Source: CAWIVH01 sp963839475 (GTDB lineage Bacteria; Acidobacteriota; UBA6911). Taken from it: a DNA stretch of 64,000 nt. Below are positions 53,546 to 62,959 of this stretch, in pieces (positions within the stretch are counted from its first letter, which is position 1; each line of letters begins with the position of its first letter). The notes beneath the pieces were generated by a model. The model was not told the DNA's origin. It was given only the letters and a program-made list of their open reading frames with translations, and did not search any database. The DNA is taken from the NCBI GenBank assembly GCA_963839475.1, contig CAWIVH010000015.1, positions 186,001 through 250,000 of the forward strand. Reading direction: 5' to 3'. Made by a program: the position numbers and the translations under genes.

Positions 53546-54616
53546 TTACCTGAGCAATCGTCTTGCCAGACAGGGGGCGGCAATCAACATTCTACGCCAC
53601 GGGCCGGCACCTTCATCGCGAGCTTCATCGAGGAGCGCGTCCAGCATGTGCAAATGCGTGTAGATTTCCCGCCGCGCAGAGCGCCGCTCTGCCGCCGTTG
53701 CACTTCTCATGGGGGCCAGCCGGCGGAGGTTGGATCCGGTCATGATTCCGAGAATCTGATCCACGCGATGGGAATAGGTGTGTTCGTTTGCAGTTCGCCT
53801 CTGTCCGGCCGCAGCGATCTTTTCTCGTTCGTCCTGGTGGGCAAGGTAGTACGCAACTTTGTCCAGGAGATCACCGTCATCCTGGTAGGTAACGAGTTCC
53901 TCTCCAATTCGGAATAGCTCATCCAGGCCATTCGCAACCGAATCGGTTAGCACAAGCGCGCCTGATGCCGTGCCCTCGAAGATCCTCATGGTTACATCGC
54001 CGGCGATGCTGGTATTGAAAACAATCCGGGACTGGCTATAGACGCAGCCGACTTCTTCAGGGGTATAGGAACGATAAAAGTCGTTGCAGCGGAAACGGCT
54101 GGCGAGCAGTTTCAGCCGCCGGGCACGACCGGTCGACCGATGCGCTATTGCGATATTACCCACAAAGCCAACTTCGTACGCCGGCATCAGATCATGGCGC
54201 CGATGGACGTCAGGCGCGGCGGCAAGTGGCACCCAAAATACCTGGTCGTGGCCGGACGCTTGTTTGAACGCTGCTACATAATCTCGCTGGGCAATGAAAA
54301 CCGCGTCGAAGAAGGTTCCGACGGTTTTACGCCACTGCCCAAGGTGGACGTCGATCAGGTAGCAGGCTGTCGGCACCTGCACATTTTCAATGCCGGGGGG
54401 GAAATATCGGCCACCAGGATCTATCCACAAGAACAGATCGGTTTTCGACGGTAGATTGGAGATGATCTTGTCCACCGGCGTTGTACCCTCAAAACCAAAG
54501 CGCTCGGTGCACGCCAAACCGACATAGGTGACCTCATGGCCCCGTTCTCGCAACCCGCGTTCCAGATGATAGCCGGCCGCGGTGGGAAACCAACGATAGC
54601 CTAGCGCGACGTGCAT
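53546..54616 (-). CDS. CgeB-like glycosyltransferase
   Basis: A 356-residue protein with the layout of CgeB/DUF3880-type glycosyltransferases: an N-terminal Rossmann-like part (DLFLWIDPGGRYFPPG, ACYLIDVHLG), the family segment VGFVGNIAIAHRS, and FNTSIAGDVTMRIFEGTASG followed by an acidic stretch (GEELVTYQDDGDLLDKV). The C-terminal end is basic. It is the first gene of the minus-strand run and diverges from the GT9 gene, separated by 231 bases that should carry both promoters. Confidence 0.85.
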   Translation of the reverse strand: MHVALGYRWFPTAAGYHLERGLRERGHEVTYVGLACTERFGFEGTTPVDKIISNLPSKTDLFLWIDPGGRYFPPGIENVQVPTACYLIDVHLGQWRKTVGTFFDAVFIAQRDYVAAFKQASGHDQVFWVPLAAAPDVHRRHDLMPAYEVGFVGNIAIAHRSTGRARRLKLLASRFRCNDFYRSYTPEEVGCVYSQSRIVFNTSIAGDVTMRIFEGTASGALVLTDSVANGLDELFRIGEELVTYQDDGDLLDKVAYYLAHQDEREKIAAAGQRRTANEHTYSHRVDQILGIMTGSNLRRLAPMRSATAAERRSARREIYTHLHMLDALLDEARDEGAGPWRRMLIAAPCLARRLLR

Positions 54617-54847
54617 TGCGATATCCGATCCCTTCGCTTCTGGTTCGATGAGCCTTGGCCTACGACCTTGAAACCATTTGGCAGTGGATTTAAATCAATG
54701 GCTGAAAGGTGGAAGACTGCCGAATCGGTCTGAATCTACGATACGCCATCTCTCCCCGCTTGGCCCCACTGTCTTCCCCAAAATAGTGAACAGGGCAGGG
54801 GAGAGGCAAACAAATAATAACAAAAAAGTTCCATTCACGAGGACATC

Positions 54848-56032
54848 ATGAATAATGGTTTTTTCCTTCAATGGTTCGTGGGTAGAGGAATTGCAATGGG
54901 CAGCCTGAATCATGGTTATTTGTTCCAGAATAGAGCCATGATTCTCCTGCTTAGAATCAAGGATTTCATCTTTAGGCTGCTTCCCAAACGCGAACGATTG
55001 CTTCCGGAAAAAATCACCAAAATACTGCTTATAAAACCGGACCATTTGGGGGATATGCTTCTTTTGACATCCATTCTGCCGCTGATCCGGGAAAGCTATC
55101 CTGTTGCCTGCATTGACGTTGTCTGCGGACGATGGAGCAGACCAATTCTGGACAATAATCCCTATATCCGACACAGGATCTTGATCAACCATTGCATAAA
55201 AAACCGTGAAAATCAGACGGCGCATAAGAAGGTTCTGGTATTCATGTCTGATTATTTATCTGCTCTATGGCGGATCAGGCGGGAGAATTATGACCTGTGC
55301 CTGCTGCTGCGCGCCTACGGATTTAATCTGGCCTCACTTGCCGTTCTATCCAATTCGAAATATATCGTTGGTCATGGGACAGGGGGCTATGGCCCTCTTT
55401 TTGATGGGTTGGCCCAGTGGAAGCCGGGGCTTCATGAAGTCGACCATTTTATGGAGGTTTTGGCAAAGGCCGGGATTGAATCGAACGGGAGGCCATTCTA
55501 CAGGATCTATCCCGATCGAATGGATGAGCAAATTGTACTGAATCTGCTCGAAGAGCGATTAGGGGAGCGTGCAAAATTCGCGATAGTACACCCAGGCGCG
55601 GGGGATATGCGCAAGAGCCTCAGGCTGGAGGATTGGAGAAAGGTTGTGAACATGCTGTCCGAAAAGGGCTTTCGGACAGTTCTGACTGGAAGCGTTGCAG
55701 AAAAAGAAATGGCTGCTTCGATCGCCCTCGAGGATTCGATCATTCTCTGCGGCACTTTGACGCAGCTCCAACTAGCAATTCTATTTCAGAAAGCGGCTGC
55801 AATTGTCACGGTCGATACGATTGCCTCCCATCTCGGCGGCTGGAGCGGGGTGCCCACGGCGGTGTTTTTTTGCGGGATCAACGACATGAGGCAATGGCGG
55901 CCTCTCGGCGAGAAGGTGAGGCTTTTAGTGAATGAATGCAGCCTGGCTCCCTGCTTGAACGGCTGCGTTGAACTGAGCTGCCTGCAGCCCAACTTTCAGT
56001 CCTTCGCTGAGTTTTTGGCGGAGCTTTCATAA
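54848..56032 (+). CDS. GT9-family (heptosyltransferase-like) glycosyltransferase
   Basis: A 394-residue protein of the ADP-heptose:LPS heptosyltransferase family. KILLIKPDHLGDMLLLTS is the N-terminal D-x-x-GD motif, and VHPGAGDMRKSLRLEDW plus VDTIASHLGGWSGVPTAVFF are donor-site motifs. The start at 54848 has an AGGA site, but internal ATGs at 54896 and 54938 would remove a poorly conserved leader. It is the first gene of the long plus-strand operon. Confidence 0.9.
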   Translation: MNNGFFLQWFVGRGIAMGSLNHGYLFQNRAMILLLRIKDFIFRLLPKRERLLPEKITKILLIKPDHLGDMLLLTSILPLIRESYPVACIDVVCGRWSRPILDNNPYIRHRILINHCIKNRENQTAHKKVLVFMSDYLSALWRIRRENYDLCLLLRAYGFNLASLAVLSNSKYIVGHGTGGYGPLFDGLAQWKPGLHEVDHFMEVLAKAGIESNGRPFYRIYPDRMDEQIVLNLLEERLGERAKFAIVHPGAGDMRKSLRLEDWRKVVNMLSEKGFRTVLTGSVAEKEMAASIALEDSIILCGTLTQLQLAILFQKAAAIVTVDTIASHLGGWSGVPTAVFFCGINDMRQWRPLGEKVRLLVNECSLAPCLNGCVELSCLQPNFQSFAEFLAELS

Positions 56033-56359
56033 CGACATGGTATTTGCCTTGGCTGTCTGCCGGCTTGGGAACTCCTTAATTCTGGCGCTCGAAGGATCGT
56101 TGTGCCATGCTGCCCTTGGGGTTATTTGATCATAGCCGACGCGATTTTTCGTTTCGACTGTCACCCTGTAAAGCAACAGATAGGCCGGCGAGCGAAGCCC
56201 GGTGAACGCCTTGCTGGACTCTCGGGGTTTCGCCGGCGGGATGATGGGTGGCAATAAGCCAATTATGGCCAGCGGTTAACTCCACCCCGGCAAACCCTGG
56301 CTGCCGAAACCAACTGCCATTTTTAGGCAACGTACGACGAATGAAACTCATGGCTTGAG
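56033..56359. other. intergenic, no gene recognised
   Basis: A 327-base gap between the GT9 and flippase genes. Frames on the minus strand overlap here but show no family features or good start sites. Function unknown. Confidence 0.35.
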
Positions 56360-57856
56360 ATGACAACAGAGAATACCCCCGCCAGGAGCAACAATATTGC
56401 CCGAATAGCTGTTCGGAGCACGGTCTGGGTTGGCCTGGGTACGTACCTGAATATCCTGATAGGGTTTTCCGCCACTCTGGTCCTCACTCGACTGCTGGGC
56501 CCGGAAGTTTTCGGCTTTTTCTCCATGGCGGTTTTTTGGAGCACGCTGCTTAATCTGCGCACAAAAGCGGCACTCAACTATGCCGCGATTCAGAACCCTC
56601 ATACTACGGGCGAATTGATGGGGACCTACCTCGCCCTCGATCTGATCGCCGCTGGTGGTTCGCTGCTGTTAAGCATTCTTTGCGCGGCAGTGCTTTCTCT
56701 GCTCGGGTACAGGGAGGAAATCATCAGGGCGATGGTGGTCCTAATGATTGCCGACGCATTATCTGTCATCGTCAGTCCCCTGAGTATGGTCTTGGAGAAG
56801 GAACTGCAACTGAGTCGAGTGACATTGAATTCAGTCATTGCTTCCGTACTCGCCTATACGGCGGCTATCTTCATCGCTTTGAATCACGGCGGATTATGGA
56901 GCCTGCTGGCCATAAATCTAGTAACCACGCTGGCATCCATCGGCGGTATCTATTGGATATGCAAACGGCGCTGGCCGCAGGCATTCGTTCTCGAATGGCG
57001 ATTCAGCCGTGACGTGGCCAGGAGGCTGTTACGCGTTGGTCTGCCTACGGGTTTGTCGTTGGCGGCCATGAGCTCCATCGTGACGCAATTCGACAACTTT
57101 CTCATCGGTACTTTTGTCGGTTACACAACACTCGGCTATTACGACCGCGCTTACCGAATTGCCCATTGGCCCAATCTCCTGTTAACCATGATCATTGGCA
57201 GGGTCGGATTCTTGACTTTCGCCAAAATACAGCACGATTTGCCCCGACTGACCCATTCAGTACGAATGACTCTTTGGGCTCTCACGACGTTAGGTATTCC
57301 GATGGCGCTGGTTCTGTTTTTTGGAGCGCCCGACATCATAGGCATTTTGTATGGGCCGAGCTGGATTGCGAGTACTTTCTTTCTGCGCTTTCTTGCGATC
57401 TATTCGCTTTTCTGGCCCTTTGTTAGCGTGGGTTTCTGGCTCTGCATCGCGCTGGGTCACACTCGGCAAGCCACCATCCTTACGGCCACTCAAGCCCTGA
57501 CACTGGTAGTAATTGCCACGCCTTTGACTTTGCGATTTGGAGTGGATGGAACCATTGCCGGTGTATTTATTACCATGTTGGCTTCATTCGGTCTCAGCTG
57601 CTACTACCTCTTTAGGCAAGTGCCTCTTTCCATCGACGCGGTTTTCAGAGGGCCGGCGCTCGCGGCTCTTGTTGCCATAGGGATGATCCTGATGGCGCGA
57701 CAAATTATTCAATGGGATAGCCTGGCGCCAATCCTGCGGTTGTCGATCGTCGGCGTGCTGGGGCCTGGTACATTCGGAGTTGCCCTGTTCGCCTTGCGCT
57801 CGTCCGAAATGACGGAACGGATCCGTTACCTCCGACAGGTCTGGAACAGGGAATAG
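56360..57856 (+). CDS. polysaccharide flippase (Wzx-like, MOP superfamily)
   Basis: A 498-residue membrane protein with about fourteen hydrophobic segments. The opening TVWVGLGTYLNILIGFSATLVL, then LLGPEVFGFFSMAVF and later FLIGTFVGYTTLGYYDRAYR are hallmarks of the lipopolysaccharide/O-unit translocase branch. It moves undecaprenyl-linked repeat units across the inner membrane for the ligase at 44544. No ribosome-binding site strongly decides the start. Confidence 0.93.
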   Translation: MTTENTPARSNNIARIAVRSTVWVGLGTYLNILIGFSATLVLTRLLGPEVFGFFSMAVFWSTLLNLRTKAALNYAAIQNPHTTGELMGTYLALDLIAAGGSLLLSILCAAVLSLLGYREEIIRAMVVLMIADALSVIVSPLSMVLEKELQLSRVTLNSVIASVLAYTAAIFIALNHGGLWSLLAINLVTTLASIGGIYWICKRRWPQAFVLEWRFSRDVARRLLRVGLPTGLSLAAMSSIVTQFDNFLIGTFVGYTTLGYYDRAYRIAHWPNLLLTMIIGRVGFLTFAKIQHDLPRLTHSVRMTLWALTTLGIPMALVLFFGAPDIIGILYGPSWIASTFFLRFLAIYSLFWPFVSVGFWLCIALGHTRQATILTATQALTLVVIATPLTLRFGVDGTIAGVFITMLASFGLSCYYLFRQVPLSIDAVFRGPALAALVAIGMILMARQIIQWDSLAPILRLSIVGVLGPGTFGVALFALRSSEMTERIRYLRQVWNRE

Positions 57857-57926
57857 ATTCGCTGGCAAGGGCGCTGGATGTGTGGTACAAAGTAAAGCTT
57901 TTGCATAATCTTAGGGCATTCTGCAC

Positions 57927-58904
57927 ATGAAAGTTCTTATTACCGGCATAACCGGCATGGTGGGCAGTCACCTGGCGGAATATATTCTTTCAAACCACCC
58001 ATCCGTAGAAGTCCACGGGCTGTTGCGCTGGCGCAGCCCGATCGACAACATCCGTGATTTCCAATCCCACTTGAAACTGCATCAGGCAGAATTGAGGGAT
58101 CTCCATTCGCTCGTCAGACTGATCCAGAAGGTCAAGCCCGAACGGATTTTCCATCTCGCCGCGCAATCCTACGTTACCACCAGTTTTGACGCGCCCGCCG
58201 ACACACTGCACACTAATGTCATCGGGACAACCAACCTGCTGGACGCGTTGCGAATAACGCAAACCGACGCAAGGATCCATATCTGCAGTTCATCCGAGGT
58301 GTACGGCCAAGTCAAAGAGGATGAATTGCCCATCAGGGAGAGCAACCCGTTCCGCCCTGCCAGCCCCTATGCGGTATCCAAAGTCGGCGAGGATATGATT
58401 GCGCTGCAATATTTCCTCTCCTATGGGATCAAAACCATACGGACGCGGATGTTTACCCATACCGGTCCGCGACGCGGGGATGTTTTTGCCGAAAGCGCGT
58501 TCGCGAAGCAAATCGCGGAAATCGAAGCCGGACTGCGCCCGAATCCTGTCCGGATCGGCAATCCGAAAAGCGTGCGCACATTTGCCGATGTTCGTGACGC
58601 CGTTCGCGCTTATTGGTTGTTGCTGGAAAAATGTCCCCCAGGCGAGGTCTATAACATCGGCGGCAACCGCACCATGACGATAGGCGATATGCTCGAAATG
58701 CTCAAGGGCATGGCTCGATGCCGAATCGAACATGAAATCGACCCCGGTCTGCTCCGCCCGTCGGATGTCACTTTACAGATCCCGGATACAACCAAGTTTC
58801 AAGCGGCCACTGGCTGGCGGCCAGAAATTCCTCTCGAAAAGACGCTGGAAGACCTGCTCGAATACCACCGCTCGATAATCAAAGGAAAAATCGCGAAATC
58901 CTGA
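57927..58904 (+). CDS. GDP-mannose 4,6-dehydratase-like SDR
   Basis: A 325-residue extended short-chain dehydrogenase. GITGMVGSHL binds NAD(P); the active-site S-Y-K set is visible in ICSSSEVYG and SPYAVSKVGED. The family segment HLAAQSYVTTSFDAPADT and TRMFTHTGPRRGD match the GDP-mannose dehydratase/RMD group, which makes GDP-6-deoxy-sugars. Next to a heptose-kinase-like gene, it may act on a GDP-manno-heptose rather than GDP-mannose, as DmhA does; that is inference. Confidence 0.88.
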   Translation: MKVLITGITGMVGSHLAEYILSNHPSVEVHGLLRWRSPIDNIRDFQSHLKLHQAELRDLHSLVRLIQKVKPERIFHLAAQSYVTTSFDAPADTLHTNVIGTTNLLDALRITQTDARIHICSSSEVYGQVKEDELPIRESNPFRPASPYAVSKVGEDMIALQYFLSYGIKTIRTRMFTHTGPRRGDVFAESAFAKQIAEIEAGLRPNPVRIGNPKSVRTFADVRDAVRAYWLLLEKCPPGEVYNIGGNRTMTIGDMLEMLKGMARCRIEHEIDPGLLRPSDVTLQIPDTTKFQAATGWRPEIPLEKTLEDLLEYHRSIIKGKIAKS

Positions 58905-58907
58905 ATT

Positions 58908-59927
58908 ATGGTCATTTCAAAAACACCGTACCGCATCTCATTTTTCGGCGGAGGGACTGATTATCCCGCATGGTATCTCAAAGAAGGCGGGTCCGTCGTG
59001 TCCACGACGATCGACAAGTATTGCTACATAAGTTGCCGCGTCCTGCCCCCCTTTTTCAATATCAAACATCGCATTGTCTGGTCGCACATCGAAACGGTGG
59101 CATCCATTTCCGAAGTTTTACATCCCGCTGTGCGGGAGGGACTGCGCTTCCTCGGATTTGACGACTCGGTGGGCCTGGAAATTCACCACCAGGGCGATTT
59201 GCCCGCGCGGGCGGGAATGGGATCGAGTTCGTCATTCGCGGTCGGGTTGATCAATGCGCTGACCGCTTTACAGGGTCGGCAGGCCGGCAAGCACGACCTG
59301 GCGCTCAAGGCAATTGCCCTGGAGCAAAATGTGCTCAAAGAGCACGTCGGTTCACAGGATCAGGTGGCAGCGGCCTATGGCGGGTTCAATCAGATTCGTT
59401 TTTTACAGAGCGGCAATGTCCGGGTCGAACCCGTGACGATCCTGCCGCAGCGCCTGGCCGATCTTGAGGCGCGCCTGATGCTGTTTTACCTGGGCACGAG
59501 CCGCACCGCCTCGGATGTCGCGGCAAAAATCATCGCCAATATGGACAGCAAGCGCGACGAACTGCGCCGCTTGGCTGAAATGGTTGAAAAATCCCTCGAA
59601 ATTCTGAACGGCTCATCGGACTTGGATGAGTTTGGCACATTGTTGCATGAAGCCTGGCAACTCAAACGCGACTTGTGTCATGCCGTCAGCAATTCCACCG
59701 TGGATGACTTTTACGAAACTGCCATGCGCCTGGGAGCCATCGGCGGAAAACTCCTGGGAGCCGGAGGAACGGGTTTTATGCTGTTCTACGTCCCTCCCGA
59801 AAAGCAGCAGGCGATCATCCGACGGTTTTCAGCCTATTTGCATGTCCCTTTCAAATTTGAACGAGAAGGCAGCTCACTGATCTACCATGCGCCGGACGAC
59901 TATCAAGCGGCTTGTGCCTCGGTATGA
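58908..59927 (+). CDS. hddA: GHMP kinase, heptose-7-phosphate-kinase-like
   Basis: A 339-residue GHMP kinase of the D-glycero-D-manno-heptose-7-phosphate 1-kinase (HddA) group. It opens KTPYRISFFGGGTDYPAWY, has the ATP-loop motif PARAGMGSSSSFAVG and the C-terminal GAGGTGFMLFYV. In the GDP-heptose route HddA follows sedoheptulose-7-phosphate isomerisation by GmhA. The window has no gmhA, gmhB or hddC, so the other steps must lie outside or the substrate differs. Three bases separate it from the SDR gene. Confidence 0.82.
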   Translation: MVISKTPYRISFFGGGTDYPAWYLKEGGSVVSTTIDKYCYISCRVLPPFFNIKHRIVWSHIETVASISEVLHPAVREGLRFLGFDDSVGLEIHHQGDLPARAGMGSSSSFAVGLINALTALQGRQAGKHDLALKAIALEQNVLKEHVGSQDQVAAAYGGFNQIRFLQSGNVRVEPVTILPQRLADLEARLMLFYLGTSRTASDVAAKIIANMDSKRDELRRLAEMVEKSLEILNGSSDLDEFGTLLHEAWQLKRDLCHAVSNSTVDDFYETAMRLGAIGGKLLGAGGTGFMLFYVPPEKQQAIIRRFSAYLHVPFKFEREGSSLIYHAPDDYQAACASV

Positions 59928-59933
59928 AAATCC

Positions 59934-60875
59934 ATGCCACACGTTATTGACTGCCTGACAATCGACAAATTCGCCTGCTGCATCGGTGCGAGTCCCGAGG
60001 CCATTACTTCGGATGTGCGGGAGTTGCTTGCAGGTTCAGATATGCGCTATCGCGCGCTGCCTCCCGATGAAAGGGATGCCGTGATGCTCGGTATCCTCAG
60101 GCAGCTCGACGCCGGCGAGTTCGCGAGGGTGGGCAAGGAACGCAAGGGGATCTGGGAAAAAGCCTGGACTGCGAGTGCCGAAAACTATGCAAGGCGGCAG
60201 GCGCTTGAGGGACTGGTGCCTGAGTATCACACACGGGCAAGACAAATTATCCGTTTGAATCGAGAATACGTCCAGTCGGCTGGAACGGAAAATCTTGAGT
60301 TTGGCTTCTCTCAAGCTTTCCGGCGTTGGCTATTTCAGACCTATTTCGGTTCCGTCAAGGCGATCTACGAGTTCGGTTGCGGCAGCGGCGTCAATTTGGT
60401 GACCCTGGCCAAAATGTACCCGGACAAAGATCTGTACGGACTGGATTGGGCGGAATCTGCCGTACGGCTGGTGAATCAATTCGGCCAGGAACAGGGATTG
60501 AAGGTGCGCGGCCGAGGATTCGATCTTTTTGCGCCGGATTCAGCATTGACCCTTGAACCCGACAGCGCCATCCTGACCATGTGCGCGCTCGAGCAGATCG
60601 GAGACAAATACGAGGCGTTTCTGCAGTTTGCGCTTGATCGGTCACCCACAATTTGCCTGAATATGGAGCCACTCTGCGAGTTGTATGATACGGAAAATCT
60701 GGTTGATTACCTGGCTTACCGTTATCATAAGCAGCGGGGTTATCTTGATGGCTACCTCACCCGCTTGAAAAAGCTTGAAGCTGATGGCCGCATCGAGATC
60801 CTCAAGACGCAGCGCGTCTACTTTGGCAATCTTTATCATGAAGGGTACTCGTTCATTGCATGGCGGCCCCGCTAG
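59934..60875 (+). CDS. class I SAM-dependent methyltransferase
   Basis: A 313-residue protein with a Rossmann methyltransferase fold in its second half: motif I is YEFGCGSGVNLVTLAK and motif II is DLYGLDWAESAV. The N-terminal ~120 residues are helical and of unknown role. The product is plausibly a sugar O- or C-methyltransferase because of its neighbours, but there is no sequence-level substrate evidence. The Nudix gene starts inside its last codons. Confidence 0.8.
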   Translation: MPHVIDCLTIDKFACCIGASPEAITSDVRELLAGSDMRYRALPPDERDAVMLGILRQLDAGEFARVGKERKGIWEKAWTASAENYARRQALEGLVPEYHTRARQIIRLNREYVQSAGTENLEFGFSQAFRRWLFQTYFGSVKAIYEFGCGSGVNLVTLAKMYPDKDLYGLDWAESAVRLVNQFGQEQGLKVRGRGFDLFAPDSALTLEPDSAILTMCALEQIGDKYEAFLQFALDRSPTICLNMEPLCELYDTENLVDYLAYRYHKQRGYLDGYLTRLKKLEADGRIEILKTQRVYFGNLYHEGYSFIAWRPR

Positions 60876-61441
60876 GAAACTGGGAGACTCTTTCCATTCA
60901 GGAGCTATTCTCATCGCCGTGGGTCAGGGTTCTGATTCAGCAAGTGCGGCTGCCTGACGGACGGGTCATAGATGATTATTATAAGGTCGAGCTCCGCGAT
61001 TACACGGGCGTGGTTGCCAGGACTTGCGACGGAAAAATCGTCTTTGAGCGGCAGTATAAACACGGCGTCGGCCATGTGAGTCTTATGCTGCCCGGAGGTG
61101 CGATCGAAAACGGAGAGTCTCCTCTTTCATCGGCTCAGCGGGAACTGCTCGAAGAGACCGGGTACGTCGCGGATGAATGGAGGTTTTTGGGCAGCTTCGT
61201 TACCGATGCGAACCAGGGCATTTCAACAGTACATTTGTTTTGCGCTGAGGGTGCTCAACTCATCCAACCGCCCGATTCTCAGGATCTGGAAGACATGGAA
61301 ACTGTGCTGATGAATCCGGACGAGATCGCCTCCGCCGTGCAGAATGGTGAAATCGCGGTTCTGGGAGTAATCGCGGCGCTGGCACTCAGCTGCAAGCCTG
61401 AACTCCACAAGGGCCTGAGGAATGAAAATGTCAGACGGTAA
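60860..61441 (+). CDS. Nudix hydrolase (ADP-/GDP-sugar pyrophosphatase-like)
   Basis: A 193-residue Nudix protein. The box GAIENGESPLSSAQREL...EETGY fits G-x5-E-x7-REUxEE with the catalytic Glu pair; the preceding MLPGG is typical of nucleotide-sugar pyrophosphatases. It could trim unwanted sugar nucleotides made by the cluster. It overlaps the methyltransferase by 16 bases and the following gene by 14 to 20 bases. Confidence 0.88.
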   Translation: MAAPLGNWETLSIQELFSSPWVRVLIQQVRLPDGRVIDDYYKVELRDYTGVVARTCDGKIVFERQYKHGVGHVSLMLPGGAIENGESPLSSAQRELLEETGYVADEWRFLGSFVTDANQGISTVHLFCAEGAQLIQPPDSQDLEDMETVLMNPDEIASAVQNGEIAVLGVIAALALSCKPELHKGLRNENVRR

Positions 61442-61952
61442 GCTGCAGGTCAATAAAACCAGGCTTGAGGGCGTGCTGCTGCTCAGGCCATCCACTCTCT
61501 TCGAGGACTTCCGCGGACAATACGTGGAGTTGTACAACGAAAAGCTCTTTGCCGAAAGCGGAATCACTATAAAGTTTTTGCAGGACGACATCTCTGTCTC
61601 CTCGCGGCATGTCTTGCGTGGCATCCACGGTGATTCAGAGACCTGGAAACTGGTTTCGTGCCTGCATGGGCGATTTTATCTCGTCGTGGTCAACTGGGAT
61701 CCCGCGTCGCCGCAGTGCGGGCAATGGGACTCATTTACCCTCTCCGATCAAAACCGGTTTCAGGTTCTTATCCCCCCGAAGTTTGGAAACGGCCACCTGG
61801 TCTTGAGCCGGAAGGCCATCTTTCATTACAAACAAAATACCTACTATAACCGTGCCGGCCAGTTTACCCTGTTGTGGAACGATCCCAAGCTCAAGATCTG
61901 GTGGCCGATCAAGAATCCCATCGTATCAAGGAGAGACGATGGGATTGATTAG
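61428..61952 (+). CDS. RmlC-like sugar 3,5-epimerase
   Basis: A 174-residue cupin of the dTDP-4-dehydrorhamnose 3,5-epimerase superfamily. FEDFRGQYVELY, QDDISVSSRHVLRGIHGD and the ending LLWNDPKLKIWWP correspond to the family's FxDxRG, Q-N-x-S-x-S-x-x-GVLRGxH and WNDPxxxIxWP. GAGGA six bases upstream favours the ATG at 61428 over that at 61422. It probably epimerises the 4-keto sugar made by the SDR at 57927. Confidence 0.85.
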   Translation: MSDGKLQVNKTRLEGVLLLRPSTLFEDFRGQYVELYNEKLFAESGITIKFLQDDISVSSRHVLRGIHGDSETWKLVSCLHGRFYLVVVNWDPASPQCGQWDSFTLSDQNRFQVLIPPKFGNGHLVLSRKAIFHYKQNTYYNRAGQFTLLWNDPKLKIWWPIKNPIVSRRDDGID

Positions 61953-61978
61953 ACCCTTGTTGTCAGCGAGTTTATAGA

Positions 61979-62959
61979 ATGTATCTTGATAATAAGCTCG
62001 TCTTTATGGCCGGGGCAACGGGACTGGTTGGCTCAAGCGTGTTGAACCGTATTTTGGCCGATTACCCCAACACGCGAGTCAGGGCGGTGGTTTCCTCCAC
62101 GGCACCATTTATCCAGCACCAACGCGTCGAATATGTTCAGGGCGATCTGAGATCCGCAGCAGATTGCATGCATTTGGTGCGAGGCTGCGATTGCGCCGTC
62201 ATGGCAGCCGCAGCCGGAACCGGCGGTTCGAGCCTGATCCACTCGGAACCCTGGAAGCAGGTTACCGACACCCTGATCATGAATGTGCAGTTGCTGCAGG
62301 CTCTCGCGCGGAACAGCGTCAAGCGAGTTATATACATCGGCTCCATCACGCTATATCAGGAGTTCGAAGGGCATATCCAGGAACAGGATCTTGACCTGAA
62401 CCAAGATCCTCATAGCGCCTATCTGGGCATCGGCTGGATGCACCGGTACATGGAAAAACAATGCCAGTTCTGGCACGAAAAATACGGATTGGAAGTCCTC
62501 ATTGCGAGATCAGCCAACGTTTTTGGACCCTACGCCAGGTTCGATCCCAGAACGTCCACTTTTATTCCGGCCATCATTCGCAAGGCTGTTGATAAAATGG
62601 ATCCCTTCGAGGTGTGGGGGAGTCCTGACGTGACCCGCGATGCGATCTACTCGGAAGATATAGGGCTGGCGATCGCGATGATGATGGACGATGATCGGGT
62701 CAAGTCAGGAGCATTCAACGTTGGCTCAGGCGTCCAGACCAAGGTGAGCCATATAGTTGATCTGACGCTCCAGTATGCCGGCCACAGCCCGCACCATATT
62801 GTTTATAAAAATGACCGGCCTACAACCAATCAATTCAAGGCGCTGGATTGCTCCAAAATCAGGGCGACGTTTGGCTGGAAGCCGCTGAATTCCATTGCAC
62901 AGGGGGTTCAGAAAACCACCGAATGGTGGATGGAGAATAAGGAACGATGGATCAAATAA
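61979..62959 (+). CDS. NAD-dependent epimerase/reductase (extended SDR), atypical active site
   Basis: A 326-residue extended SDR with GATGLVGSSVL for the nucleotide and IYIGSITLYQEF for the catalytic Ser/Thr strand. At the usual Y-x3-K position it reads SAYLGIGWMHRYMEKQ, so Lys is not at +4; a Lys follows later, after an Arg/Tyr stretch. Fucose-synthase-like proteins are the nearest general type. It could be the final 4-reductase of the sugar pathway. The next gene overlaps its last 13 bases. Confidence 0.8.
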   Translation: MYLDNKLVFMAGATGLVGSSVLNRILADYPNTRVRAVVSSTAPFIQHQRVEYVQGDLRSAADCMHLVRGCDCAVMAAAAGTGGSSLIHSEPWKQVTDTLIMNVQLLQALARNSVKRVIYIGSITLYQEFEGHIQEQDLDLNQDPHSAYLGIGWMHRYMEKQCQFWHEKYGLEVLIARSANVFGPYARFDPRTSTFIPAIIRKAVDKMDPFEVWGSPDVTRDAIYSEDIGLAIAMMMDDDRVKSGAFNVGSGVQTKVSHIVDLTLQYAGHSPHHIVYKNDRPTTNQFKALDCSKIRATFGWKPLNSIAQGVQKTTEWWMENKERWIK

